Assembly (NCBI GenBank): GCA_963855995.1
Contig: OY979718.1
Location: forward strand, 31,872,982 to 31,936,981
DNA length: 64,000 nucleotides
Direction of reading: 5' to 3'
From: Muricea muricata
Taxonomy: Eukaryota; Cnidaria; Anthozoa; Malacalcyonacea; Plexauridae
Both the position numbers and the translations under genes were made by a program. This document shows, in pieces, positions 32,304-47,300 of the stretch (positions are counted from its first letter, which is position 1; each line of letters begins with the position of its first letter). Below the pieces are notes generated by a model. It was not told the origin of the DNA, made no database searches, and worked only from the letters and a program-made list of their open reading frames with translations.

Positions 32304-35300
32304 GTAAATCATTCAATACAGAGTATTAGAAACTTTTTAAATTTATTATACAGGGTGTCTCAAAAAACCGGACAATTAACATATAACTATATATTCCATT
32401 CAAAATAATGAAGAATTTGTAAAGAACATGCACGTGTACTTAACTAATAACTAATTCCATAACTAATTTTCTCACAAGAATATATAAGAATAAATAAGCC
32501 ACAAGAATAAGTCACAATACACCGCTCCTTGTTTTCCAAATGCTTGCCACGAGAATGTGTATCTACATGTATTCCTATTTCCCATGGCCTAAGGATTGTT
32601 TTTTATTAATCCAAGCCCAATGTAAATAAATATATTAGGTAACATGGGATATTAACGAGTTCCTATGATTCGTTATTTCTCATGCTTTAGATCTATTTTG
32701 CTATTCAACTGTTTTATACTTTAAGTATGCACCATATTACTGTTCCTTTCCAGTAACATCTCATTGTTTGAATAATTATTGTACAGCAATTATTGTACTG
32801 ATCAAGCCTCGACTGGCAACCCAATCTGAATTCATCTCTACTACAATTGTAGTTCAAGATTACGTCAAATCTCTCGAAAACAACGGAGAACTGTTGGACA
32901 AGCTTGCGTGGGAAGGTGCTAATTCTGCTGAACCAGTAAGTTACATAACTTGAAAAACACGTTTAGACAAGATACTCTTCGGAGCGTTACTCACCTGGGC
33001 TTATACTGAAATGATCGTGTAAAATCACTAAAACGTGTTGTGGCACTGAAGTGGCAACTTGGTCCTGATAGAAGCCTAAATCGAAAAACGCATTTCCTTT
33101 GAGAGATATATACATGCAGGCGAGACGTACTTAAAACGGAAACTACTGTTCTCTTACATGAGGCGGAAGAATGTTATTCTGTGCCGTCATAACAACAAGA
33201 ATGCAATTTGACTGTCTCGTTATTGGTCGCTTTTCAGCCATATAATACAGTATTGCTTCCACTTCTTGCGCACTGCTTGAAAAGAAATATTAAATTACTG
33301 TGTTTTTTCACGTAGGTCACAATATGCCTTATGATATAAAGGATATGCGTTAGTTAACCAGACTTCCTGTACGTTTTAGTTAGCTGATGGAAAATCGAAA
33401 CAAATTTTATATCCCGAACATTTACCTCTGGCCAAACTGCAGTCTGGTATCAAGTCTGGAAAGTACTTGCAGGTTCGTTGGCTGGTTCTTTAGTTGCTGT
33501 GTACTTTATGTAAGAAATCATGAACTGCCTTCAACATACTGCTGGCCTCACTAACACACTCCATCTCAGTACATCATACACGTAACGTAGTATAAATTTG
33601 TTTTAATCGAACTTTTTTCGATTTTGTATACGCGAATACATCCACACCGTGACCAACACGAAACTTGTTTTCCTTGTGTCATCTGTGTATTGCCATGCGA
33701 TGCTTTCGGAAGGGAAGGAAGGCCTTTCGGTGACAAAACGTTTCGTGTGCAGACGAAGCCAACGAAAACGGACACGTGTAGACGGGAATCTGTGCTGTAG
33801 ATACGCAGAGGATGTTTTGTAGAGAATGTGTTATGGGTTTGGCCACTATTTGGTTTTGGTAATTGTTGGGAAAGGCTGTTTATATTTTGGGGATTCGCGT
33901 GGCTTTCAAAAACTTAAACTTAAAACGTATGGTGTGGTCTGGTGTTAGGCTTTTCTTGGAAAAATTTCAAAATGTCGGACATTTACAAAAATTAAACATT
34001 CTGTTTGTTTTTTTTTAAACAGGGAAAGTTTTTCGCTAGTAGGTAAGAGAAACGCTTAAATATATCGCTAACCATAGCAACAGCTTCTGCTATGTACATA
34101 TTTCTAAGGTGACGTTACACGATACAATTTCTGGTATTGGGTTCATGTTAATCAGTTCCAACCAAACTCGTATCGTACTGTGCCGCAAATGACTTGATAC
34201 AAATGTGCATGATGTAGAAAGACAAATTTGATCGAGATATGATGAAAGATTTCAGTGGATTACCAGTAGAATACACGGTGAATTTAGCTCTTGTAGATAC
34301 CGGGTCGCGCAAAAAATGCCCCCCCCCCCTTTTTGTGTTGTGTCGTGAAAAGGACAGAAGACATGCAGCAATGTCTAACTTACATTTTTATACATGCTTT
34401 AAACATTTTTGTAAAATATTAGCCGAGATATAGGTTTAAAGTCACGGTAGTATTTTCGGCAAAAGATAAGGCCTAAAAGGGTATATAACACAAAAAAGCT
34501 CTTATGCAGGGTTTATTAAAAAGTAGACACTTTCAAGTAGCTGCAATTATATTAGGCTAAGCGTATTCTGCTGTATTAATTTGACAGCTCTGAATACTTT
34601 GAACGAAAAATACAATGTTTTGTACACAAGGGAAATCGACGATAATACCAAAGAGTGTAAAATCTTGTGCTGCTTTTCGAATCATTTAGTTCGAAGTATT
34701 CCGAACTGTCAAATTAATGCAACAGATTGCGGCTAATTTGAATTTGCGGCTACCTCCTCGTAGCATAATTGTAAACTATGCTCGTCATAAAGGTGAATCA
34801 ACTTTCAACTTTTTTAGAGACAACTATTTGGAAGCTAGTGTTTCAGTTTCAGAACAATGCGATCAGGTTAGCACGTGCTACTTCTCTGTAAATTTAAATA
34901 TCTACAAGTGTGGTGTGCGCATATAAAGTTTACAAAAAAGCTTAAAGCCCGAGTCCACTGACGATGCTCTAGTCTACCACTGTTGTTGCTAAATGGGGAG
35001 CGTAAAGGTCCTATGCATCGAGATTTCACGCCACACTTTTATTATATCAACATAAAGAACATTCTAAATGATTAAATAAAACATTTTTTACAACTCTCTT
35101 ATCTTGCTCTAACGTGCAGATGTTGAGCAATGTTTCATATGCAAATTAATATCACTGTGATGTCTCATTGCATAATAAGTAACTGCATTATCGCAAGAAC
35201 ATAGAATGTTCGACATCAAACCACATAGTTTGTGTGTGAACATACTAGAAGCTCTTTTATGTTATATTTTGATAAATTGAATTGATTGGCATCCTGCAAT

Positions 35301-38300
35301 ATTAGTTTGCAGTTAGACATTATGCATTGTGGCATCACAGTGATGTCAAATTGCATATCAAACATAGTTCAATATCTACACGACAGCAATTTATGAAAGT
35401 TTTGGGAAATGTTTTATTACGTCATTTAAAATGTTCTCTGTGCTGCCATCATAAAAATTTCATGCGAAATTTTGATGCATACGGCCTCTAAGATTCACGA
35501 CACGGCAGTTCGACGACTCATCCTCAAGCCTAATAATTTTTACATAGAACACAGCAACTATTTGTGGTCCCAGGAGTATTTCTCAAATGTGTAGTCATGC
35601 CTAATAAAGGTCAAACGTAAGCATTTTGCTACCACGTGGAAAGTGTTACTGAACTCCGCCTGATAGAAGATACCACATCTCAAACATCCTTTAAACAGTT
35701 GTTGCAAGATATTATAACACCATGTCGTCGAGTTTGCCGCCCCTTGTCGATCATAAGCTCCCTAGTATACAGCCAATATGCAGCGACAAAAAATTATGGG
35801 ACTAATCACAGTTTCACATGCAATGTAAAAATATATCATACTAAACACTATATTTTTAGTAAAACCACCAATGTGCTGATTTTATTTGAAACGTTTGCTG
35901 CATTTTCTTGATTTATCTTTGGTCGCTCATGTTTCACCTTTCACTATTGTCGATGTCAAACATAATTGAATTAGCTGTATATGCTCTGTCCACTACAGTA
36001 ACTCACGTGAGACTGATATCCAACTTTTGTTTGTTTCCAAAGATATTTATTCAGGGGCTAGTGAACCTGAATCGCGCAGTGAATGAGGACGTTGTTTGTG
36101 TTGAAGTTCTTCCTGAAAAAGACTGGACCTGTCCTTCATCGATCGTCATCGATGAAGGTATCAAGGAAGATGAAGCAGAGGAAAACACTGCCAAACAGGT
36201 TTGTTGGAATAGTTTTGAACTCTTGCAATCGTAAACATCAAATCACAAAAGTCATTTCGTTGCGGTCAGCTAGTGTTAGTACGACTGGTTTAAAGGCTAG
36301 GTTTAATTGTGTAGCCGATGAGGAAAAATTTCAAAATTGATTATCCTGTATGTATCTAGATAAGCTTACAAACCAGATGTAAACAAAAAGAGAAAATTCT
36401 GGGTTCATAGTTAATGTATCACAAGTATACAGTACCGTATATTAAAACGAAATAGGCGCTAAGAAATTCCGATTTTTTTGCAAAGCGTCCATCAGCATCA
36501 TTGGGTGCATTTCGAAATCAGTGTATGCTTTTCGTTTTGCAACTGTTAATAAAAAGCGCTTATTTTGAAATAAGCTAATATGAATCTAAGTAAAAGATGA
36601 AAATTTTAGATTTCCTATCCTACTTCAAATACAATCTGCACTCCTATTTCAAAGGTGCTACCACAACTTGAGATTTCATATGTGATATCTTTGGGATTTT
36701 AACAACTTAATAAAGTGCACAGTAGATGTGACGGTGTTTATGGTACGGTGAAGATTCTGCTTGGCTTGGCACCACACCACACCACCATGGGCATCCATTA
36801 CTGTTATTAAATGCTAGTCCGTTGAACAGATTTACTTTTTGTTTTGTAGAGTAAGGAAAGAAACAAGCGAAAACAAAAATCAGGAAAAGTAAGTAAATAA
36901 GTGATTGTAGTTTTTTGTGTTTATGTATGCAGGATCACGTCATGGGTTTAACGTGTTGTGTACGTCAGGTATATAACGTGTAGGTATATTTTAAAATGCA
37001 TTTAAATATCCAAACAGATAAATGTCTAATATTCTAGCAAGCCGTTATACCTACTGTATTTTTTTACTCTTTATTTAAAGGTCGTTGGAATTATTAGGAG
37101 AAATTGGAGACCATATTGTGGCGTCCTATCTCCGTCTCCCAACCCTCAGGTACTATGATGACAAGGATCATTACACGTTAACATGGAGCTTTATAAGAAA
37201 CACACTTGTAGGGAGGTGAGTCCGGGATTGGACGCACCGTTAAAATGTACCGAGGATTTTACTTTATACAGTATATAATTTCGCGTTTCGATAACAAACA
37301 TTTTAGAGGCCAACATACTATAGAATCAAACTACATGCAACCTGAAAAATGCTGTACAATATTACCTCATTCTTGTCGGAAAATGCATGCCTTTGTACCA
37401 AAACATTGCCAAAACTTATTATATAAATCAAATAAACCCGACCGCGAAGAACAAATTTCGGTCACCATGTTTTCATATGTCACGTCAGCAGGTGGGCTCG
37501 ACTTTGGACGCACCTCCTCTTAGCCAATAGGAAAGCGGCTAATACGCTAGGTATGAGATAATAGATTTGAGTACGGCTACGAGAACCAGTTTAGATTCTC
37601 TCGCGTGCAAACCCGTATTGTGTAAGAAAACCAAGATGTTATCAAGTTTGCAATAGCTGATTTTGAATGGCAAAATCTTGTAGCCGTGTGCGTTCTCATA
37701 GTCGTAATCAAATCTAAAGCTCCCTTTTGATGTAATCGCTGTTTTGAATGGCCATGCTAACCTACAGATAATTTTCGATATCGTGCAATTTTTCGTCTAA
37801 GCTACACGAACTTCATTTCGTAAATTTCAGGCAACCAGGCATCTATTTGTTGCTGCAGAGAAACGAATACCACGAATTCGAATCGAGACAAGACAAGCCG
37901 AGATTTTAAAAGGACAGAAGATCATTGTCAGTATTGACTCGTGGCCAAGAAGTTCCAAATATCCAGTTGTAAGTAGATGTACGCTTATACTGCGCGGCTG
38001 TACTGTACGTGCTGATAACGGGATTGTTTCGTTTTATCGAAGCTTTTCTCAAATTGCTTTCCCCGTTCACAAAAAAATAGTCGGAACTATAGTATGGTCA
38101 AAATATTCGTTTCTGTAGCGGGATTTGAACTCGCATTTTCGGCTTTCTAGCCCGCTGGTCTACCAATCGAGTGCATATATAGGTAACGGGGAGAGGTCAT
38201 TCAACTCTGAATTTAGTTTAATGTAAATTTTAAAATTTGCCGATGAAACATTCATTACATAAAAAGACAGGAAGAAGACGTACACAATGAAATACAGTCG

Positions 38301-41300
38301 GTGGCGAAGCCAGCCCGACATTTGGTCATGCAAATGCAAATTTTCCAGTGTTTATAGACCGTATAAGGAATCAACTTCTAAAGAAATGAATAATGATAAT
38401 GATTTAAATTAGCATAGCATGACCAAATTGTCTGGCTTGCTTCGCTATTGAATACAGTACATAACCATAATTCAACATATTAGACTGCATGCACGGAACG
38501 AGGAAGCCAAATTTCCTTTCCCATGTTGGACTTGTTGAATTAAGATGCCAAATTGATCTTCAACAGGTTTTCAGGTCCAGCCCCTTTCTATTGTTTTTGC
38601 CAGTTACGCTTTGATAGGAGCTACAGTACCAAAAGAAAAATATTTCTATTGCCAGCGACATAAACAGTTGTACAACTTTACATGTAATCTTCGTTGAGGG
38701 CGAAAACAGTTTTTTAGTACCATAACGAGACAAACAATTGTCTTCTCAAACAAGTTCGGTGTGGTACAATGAACGTTAGTGTTTGGATAAAAACAATTCC
38801 GAAATACCGAAATTTGCTCAATAAAAAGTGTTTTTCGATCGAAATTTTCTGTGTAGATAGGCGGGATGTAAATTGCCTTACAAAACATCGTCTTCGGAAA
38901 CAGCTTCGGCTAAGCAAGGCTAAGTCCTTATTGTAGGGCAATTTGTATCAACACGAAAAATTTCAATTAAAAAAAAACACTTTTTATTGAACAAATTTAA
39001 GTATTTCTGAATCTTGTTTTTGTCTAAAAACTATCTAGAAATGTGAAAGAGATATTCAAGGTCATTTGTATCGAGTTTTTTTGCTGCAAATTGTGTTTAT
39101 TTTTTGTTTGAAGCGAAAGTCTAACGTCTGTCAGTGTCATATCGTGAAAGAGTTGCCAGCATTAGGATATTATAAATGATAATATAATATGCACTTCCCG
39201 ATGCCTGTGTTTGGACACGAGGTAGTACATATATTATGTACTTTTTACGTTCGGGTAGAAGAGGTAAATGAAATTTGTTGTAAAACTTTTAATAAAGGTA
39301 TATACTTCAATAATTGTAACAAAAATACATATTTACTTTTACTTTGGCCGATTGTTTAAAACAAGGTTTTACATTGCATGGACAAACCAGCTAGATCTTT
39401 TATACCTGAGAAGAACAATTATATGCAAAACTAAATGTTTCGTTACGTACAAGACGTAAAAGTGCTTTTAAAATTTGACTTATCCACGGTTTAAGTTAAA
39501 CGTCTGTGATACAACCGGCGCCTGATAAAATATTTAAAAAATATATATATGTTATTTACCGGATAGGAGGTCCGGATGGGGAGAAACTGTGCCCGAGCTC
39601 TTGAGCAAGGGCACAGTTTCTCCCCTTTCGGACCGACGCTGCCGGTAAATAATAGATTTTTCACTCAAAACAATAAAACTCCGAGCAATGCGGCTTTGCC
39701 ATTTCAATTTTTTATTGAAAACATTTTTAAGTTAAAATTATTTATACACGCAATTCAATTTTGCACACGCGAGATTTGAAACAAAGTTGCCATACATGGT
39801 AAAAAACAAACCATTTATGGTAAGCGCTAGGGAAAACCGTTAGCGGTCCGGTTGAGTGGTCCGTATAGGGAAAAACCGGACCGCTCGTCAGCCAATCAGA
39901 TTACAGGATTCAGTGGGAAACCGGACCGGGAAAAAATAAATATATTTAGCTTGCGTCTATTTGCGCAGGGATTGTTGAGCACGCGACCAAATTTGCCGCG
40001 CGTGCTTGCCGTTTGCCGCGCGTGCATGCCGTTTGCCGCGCGTGCTTGCCGTTTGCCGCGCGTGCTTGCGTGCGCATTCGTTTGTTGATGTTCGTTTATT
40101 GACGTGCGCGTTCCTTTTTTTTACTTTTGTTTAAATTTTAACGAGAATTCGAAGTTCCGATTCATTAATCGCTTTGTTCTGCAAGAACTGGTTGAAATTT
40201 TATGAACTAACTTAGCTTTCACTAAAGTTTTACGTAACAACATCATCATATGTTGGAAGAACTATATTTTATGTGGATTTTATGCAGAACATACGTGTAA
40301 TCTTTAAAAGATTGCAATGTTTTTACCTCGACACAATATTCTGTCTTGGCGTTCAAGCGAATGTGAAATCGAAAACGAGGACATCGGTGCAAGTGAGCTA
40401 AACCAGTCCGACGAGACAAAAGAACAATGTGCAAGTGTAAATTTTCCGGATAGCAGATCAGTACAAGACCTTACATCTTTGTTTTCAAGGCTTTCGTTGC
40501 ATGAAACTGAGGGAAACAGAGACACCGACGCAAAAGATGAAAGAAATCCAATTGATGTTGGTTTTAAAGAGCAGCATGCCAAGCAAGAGCATATTTATTC
40601 CTCGTGGAGCCTTTCTAATACCCAGGGACAATTTATGAGCAACCAGGACTTTACATGTTATTTTGCATTACATTTTCAACCACTGTTTTACGCATACTTA
40701 CAATGCTGCTGTGGAAGCGAAAATTGTTATCTGCCGTCAACACAAACCGTTACCAAACCGCGCGAATCTTCATCGCACTGCACAAACAGCACCTTTTTAA
40801 ATCTTTTCAGTCATTTCTACATACATCGTTCAAGCTTTTGGTCATTCCTGGTAAATTTACTCGCCCGGGCAGGTCGCCTGAAGGCACGATTCGACGATTA
40901 CGCGAGAAATGATGTGTGCACTGATGATGTTGGTTTGAGCGAGAGTTCTGCTGAAGTGCGACGGAAAGATAGCGAAGGTTCGTTATTGGTACGGCGTGTT
41001 CCTTCGCAGAAACAAGAAACTCGTCTCGAAGAACTGGTTGCTTGTACAAGTGATGAGCATTCACCGGTGGTGGTCGATGGAAATGACCGGCTTGCGGGCG
41101 AATGCGAATTTAATTTCAGCGAAGAATCTTTAACAGAAGGATGTGGGGCAGATATAACAAAACAGGGTGCGTTCGACGAAGTTCGTGAAATGATGTTTTC
41201 AAAACACGGAAATAAAAAATTAAAGCAAGACTTCTTGGCTTTAAAAGATGGACAATATTCGGATGCGGAGGTGACTTTAACCGAGTCTCTCGAAGAAGCG

Positions 41301-44300
41301 AGGTTAAGGTTAATAGAAGATTTTGCAGAAGAGCGGACGTTAGTCGGAGAACAAGAATATCTAACATCAGAACGCATCATTTTCCTTGAAAATGAAATAA
41401 CTCCAGTAGCAGAGCAACAACATTTTAATTCACAGCAAAAGATTCATCCTGATGAAGAAGTTATTTCATTCGAAAGTGTAGAGGAGTATAATCTAGCAGA
41501 AGAACATGTGGATCATTGGAGAGAACTTACCTTCGTAGAAGAACAAGATAGTTTCATGGAAGAACTTGCTTCAACTAATAATCAAGAATACACTGCTGTG
41601 AATTGTTGCAGAGCTATTGATAAACTACTCGCCGAAATTAACGCTCACATGCGAGGAATGATTGTTGAAGAAAATACTTGTGACGATGGACTGGAGACTC
41701 GTGGGAAAGATCAAGGGACGTGTCTGGCTGGGCAAGAGATTAATCTCGAAAGACAGGCTATCTATGCAGAATGCAAAAAGGGGTATTTGGAAGATCAGGG
41801 ATCTAATTTCGAGGGAAGAATTTATCTGGAAGGGAAAGAAATGTATTTTGAAGGACTGGGAAAAGAGACATTTCGGACAGTTAGAAACGCATCCCCAAGA
41901 GCTAGAGAATTGCTGGAAAAATCCAGGAACTTATCTCGACCTCTATAATAAAACACTAAGTTCAAGTTGCTTTGTAAATTACTATATGTAACGAAATAAA
42001 TTAAAAATGTTATGTTAAAAAACATGTTTGATCTGAACATGTTAGATTTGCTCGATGAAGGTTGTTGGAATTTAATTAACTTCATCGTACTTTATGTTAT
42101 GAGGGTGGTTAATACCAAATAAAGAAGGACTTGTGCGTTTTGTGATACCAGCATTATATTTTTAGGAAATGTACACTTCAATATGACAAAGTGTATTAGA
42201 TTTGGACACAATTTAAAAGTAAACCCTGACGACGAAAAATTTGGGATTTCTTACATTTTACTATTAAATTCCTAGTCCATAAAAACCCCATGAAATTTCA
42301 AGTTAACACATTAGAAAAATCAATGGTATCATTCGAAAGGTTACAAAAAACTATGTATAGAACGATTGACTGACACTGTCAATTTTCCTAGCACAACTCA
42401 AGTTATAGCTATTTTGAGCTGTTAAAATGAGCTCAGAATCGCGCAGAAAGAATTGGTACTACTATACTAGCCCAAAAATGCGTTTTGAACGGTTCGTATC
42501 TAAAGAAGTATTTAGGAATAAAAAAATTCCCTTAAATAACCAATACATAGTTTTTCACAAGGTTTCAAATGATGTGATTCATTTTGTCATCAGTAAAGTT
42601 GAAATTTCATGCATTGTGTTAATATAAGACTTTAACCGTATCTAACATTCGTTGTCGTATGAAAGTGTACATTTCTTTTACATATGGTACTGGTATCACA
42701 AATTCCACACTTCTAGCACGTAGCTACCTAACTAGTGTTATTTTGATGGTCTTGTTATGTTGACTTTCCCAATAAATACTATGGTTACATGATGCTCTAT
42801 TCTATCCAATGTATAATGCCGTATGAAAGCAGAGCATTGGGTTAGAGTACGACTACAAGAACCAATGCACCTACAAGATTTTTGTTTCTTAAATTCTGTC
42901 CTACAAACCCGTATTCGTCTTTGCTTTCGATCCTCTTCAGTTTTCAAGGCACATTATTTAAAAACAGGATACTATGAAGTTTGCAATAGCTGATTTTCAG
43001 CGGCGAAATCTTGTAGTCGTAGTCAACCATAGTCAAATCTAACGTTCCCTATTATATCGTCTGGACACTGCCTTAATATCTATTAGTTAATTTCACGACA
43101 TGGTTAGGCTTTTTAACGTAGCTCAATACCGTTTTAGTGGTAAAACGGTTCCAAATCAACTACTGGAGTTACATTAAGTCCTTAACAGTCTTTTGTATAT
43201 ATTTCTACAGCCCACTCCCCCGGTCCATACACCTGTAATGACAATTGTGGATTGTAGTATTTGTGCATATTGTGGGATATCACGTCTCTGCTTATAACGT
43301 CCCGTGTTTTATGACGTGTTTTCTTGTGACATTTTGTCGCACCGTATAGTTGAACTTTTTCTTCAACTTTTGATAGGGTCATTTTGTCAAAAAACTTGGC
43401 TCCATTGGTGATAAAGAGACGGAGAATGAAGTTTTACTTTTGGAACATGAAATTCCTCATTTGCCATTCTCTACGGCAGTTCTGAATGATTTGCCGGAGG
43501 AAACGTGGTCCATTAGCGATGAGGTAATGTCATCTCGGCAGATATCCGCCATTACTGGGAGGAGTGAATGTATATGAAAAAATTTTTCATGTTCAAACAT
43601 CAACAACGATAAATAATGCACGTACTATAAATTATTTTGACAAATATACTAATTAATACCGTTACTCGTGGGTGTATATCCACACTGGGCAAACTGAAAA
43701 ACATGCATAACCACAGGAGGGGAGGGATCGAATCGAACCTATGGCCGTTGGAGTGCGGTATCGACGTAATCTTAAGTGCAATCATCATTTTATGTCACAC
43801 ATAAACTATTACATGTGGGTACACACAAGATATATAGCTGGTCAGCTCTAAGCCGTTCCTTACAGCAATGGCTAGCGTTTCTTCAATTTTTTGCACGCGA
43901 AAATTTCACATTCGTTTGACTTTTCACATGTTAAGTGTTCCAATTTTACATGCGAATGTTTCAAAGCACTAATTTCACATGTGAAAAGATGTGTAAAATT
44001 TCACATCTGAAATGATTTCAATTACAATTACAACATTTTCACATGTGAAATGTTGTAATTCCACTTAAATTTTCAAACTATATCAGAATTTTTTGTCAGT
44101 TAAAACTCCTGCTCAATTGCTTTGTAATATGATTTCTGCCAAGTCCGTGCATTATAAATATATCATTGAGCGATGAGAAGAAACGGTACCCGTCTAGCTA
44201 GCAAAGCCAGCAAAATTTTAAATATTTGTATGTTGTGTATGTAGGAGATAAAGCTTCGTCGAGATCTTCGAGACTTGCCAGTCTGCAGTGTTGATCCACC

Positions 44301-47300
44301 AGGTTGTACTGATATTGACGATGCTTTACATTGGAGGCCGTTGCCAAATGGAAATTATGAGGTAAATTATTTTATATAATAACTACAGTGAAACACGCAA
44401 TTTGATTGGTCAATATCCGTGCAGGATGAGGCAGTCCTGCACGGGAACTTTGAAAGTTGACATCGCTACGTATTTTCGAGATTGTTTTACGGGTTTTGAA
44501 TTGCCGACAAAAATCATTTCAACTTCTGAAATTAGTATAGAATGAAGGAAAGTCAAATACCAAAGCACAAAGTAAAGAAACTATAATCATTTATGTTGTC
44601 AAGGGTTTATAATGTGCTGTATGCTCGTCTTCTTGTTTATTTTGTCATCAATTTAGCAGAAATACGATTTTTTGCATTTGCATATTTTTGTTTTAGTTTG
44701 TGCTGTAGCGATGAAAATACAATCGTTCTAATCAGCATGCAACATTATCTATAAGAAACGAAATTATATTTGCCGACAGCACAGTTCCCACTTCAAATGG
44801 TGGGATTTTTAGTTTTTTCTTTACATAAACATACAAAATGAAACTTACATATCCGCCACTTTTGGCCGTTCATAACATTGGTTTTTTACAATATATGCTC
44901 TTCGGTTTGGTATCAATTTGTGTCTCTGTTAAAGTACTATATTTTCACCAAGATTTAGAGCAAAAAAGCACAAAACAAAAAAGTTGTGGGAAAAGTTTTA
45001 AAATTGTGTTAGTTTTAGCGTACGGCCGAATGCCGAGAAAGCTACAGTTGACGATTCTTGGTACAATCGCGTACTTCATCAATGACTTAAGAAATGTTAA
45101 GCGTTGTTTCACTGTAGTTATTTTATAAAACAATTACCGAATAGTTTTCCGTGCATATAATAGCGTCATATCCATGCACTTGAGTTACAGGTTGACTTTC
45201 GGAAAGCGTAAAAAATCACTCACCTGCGGCTCGTGTTTTTACGCTTTCCGAAAGTCTCGCCACAACTCGCGTGCATGCATGACGCTATCCTGCACGGAAA
45301 ACTATTCGGTATTCCTTTAGATGAGTCAACGTAAAACAAATATTGAATGACTTTGTTTGATTCTAACGATCCTACCTGTTTGAGCCTACCTGTCTTTGGG
45401 TTTTCATAGTTTGGACTTGATTAAAAGAAAATCATGCGAACAACGTTATGATAATGTTATGGCTTATATACCTACATATCTCGAGATACACAGAGAACAC
45501 CGATGAATGTAAAAACCTTTTAATCTATTTTGATTTTAGGTTGGCGTACATATTGCTGATGTAACTCACTTTATTCATCCGGGCACTGCTATAGATCAGG
45601 AAGCAATCAATCGTGGAACAACAGTATACTTAACAGACAGACGTATTGACATGGTTCCACCTTTATTAAGTTCTAACTTGTGCTCATTGAAGTCGAATGT
45701 TGATAGGTATTTATTACTATTTTACTATAATTTGTATATAAAATAGGAATTTGGATGAAAATGAGCTGGTGCACAAGCTCTGAGAATGCTTTCCTAGAAA
45801 ATCGTTCCCACATATGCGTGCAAAAAATTAAAGAGCAATCCACGATTACGGAAAAGATGCAGAATGCATTGTCAACGTCAGGTGGAAAATTAATGAATAA
45901 AGATGACATAAGATCACCTAATGATGAGAAATTTTAGCACAATAAACAAATCGACCTCCTGTCGTACGTCTATCTTTTATAAGACATCCATTCGCTTTCT
46001 GTAAATATTTTTGACCACAATGCATTACTAAATTATTATGCATGCATTAATTTATTTTGTGACATTGTACGGCATTGTCCTTTTGTGTATAATTTTTGTA
46101 GAGATAAGTATTTTGTCATAGGAAATTTAAAAAATATATAAAAGTTTACTGAAAAGCAGCCCCAAATAATTAGGGCGTTGTCAGTCAGTGAAATGTTTCA
46201 TTTCGAAATTTTTGTCTGGAAATAGCAGGAATTGCACCAAGTAGGAATGCCTTATACTTTTGCGTAGTTCCAATGGGGATTTTCTCACCATTACTTGTGT
46301 TGTGTTCTGACCATAGCACAATTTCACAAAATCTTGGAGTGTTGCAGTTAATTTCACTTGTATAGTTATGATCACTTACCAAGAAGTCAACCCATGCTGT
46401 ACGGCATAAACATTGTTTAACGAGTGTTGTGATTTTGTGTTTTGTCAGGCTGGCATTTTCTTGCATTTGGGAAATGACGCCGGAAGCAGAGATTGCTGAT
46501 ACCTCGTTCAAGAAAAGTGTCATCCGTTCAAAGGTACAATACAACGTGTTTAGAGTATTTCAGATGTCTCTTGACAATCCTACGTATGTAAGTTACTATT
46601 TAGTTCATATACGTTTTGATGCACATCGTGCTGGGGGGGGGGATTTTGCATTACAGAAGTTTCGAGTTATACGCGAATGGCCAACGCAAAATGCTGAACA
46701 GCAATAGTTGTTTTTGACATTTTAATTCTAAAGATTAAAATTTTCAATTTGTGGGCAATTAGATATATCCTTATGACATGAAATGGTTTTTTAGAATTTT
46801 GGTATTCTTTTTTGAAAAACTTGATGCTGAAGAACTGTTTAATTGTTTAAAGACAGAGCTTTAAGGCCACAAAACTGTTCTATATATGCCTGGGACAAAA
46901 TTGCACAAAAATTATGGCAGAGATACATTTTCTGTTCATTGGCTGTATTTATCTCGCTGTAAAACCAATGGTGTTTTAACGTCATTTTGATGCAAATCTT
47001 TTCCATACGTAGGTCATTCTTCTGCCTCACGGCCACGTGGTCAAACGTTTAATAGTCCCTTTAGTATCATGTTTTTCGAATAAGTTACACTGCCTAGTCA
47101 TTGAGCAAAGAACCCTATAGCTCTAAAATAAAAGAGTTTGTGTCATATGCACTTTTTAATCTTGATTATAAATTGAAAATCAATTGTAGTATTCGATAAA
47201 TACATCTGCTATGCGACTGCAGGGTGAAATCAGTGTATCATAGACGATCATAATCGTTTTGTTTTATATTAGATTACTATTAATAGTGTTGCATTGGATA

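Noticed and set aside
35908-36234. 108-aa ORF
   Set aside because: Its right part is DIS3 exon 9 read through; the left part is intron sequence before the acceptor at 36041-36042.
38115-38180. Functional tRNA-Ser(AGA)
   Set aside because: A- and B-box-like sequences and an AGA-containing loop are present, but the acceptor stem does not pair and the long variable arm of tRNA-Ser is missing; kept only as tRNA-like.
40898-41380. 160-aa minus-strand ORF
   Set aside because: Antisense shadow of the 543-codon nested ORF; it has no domain and no independent context.
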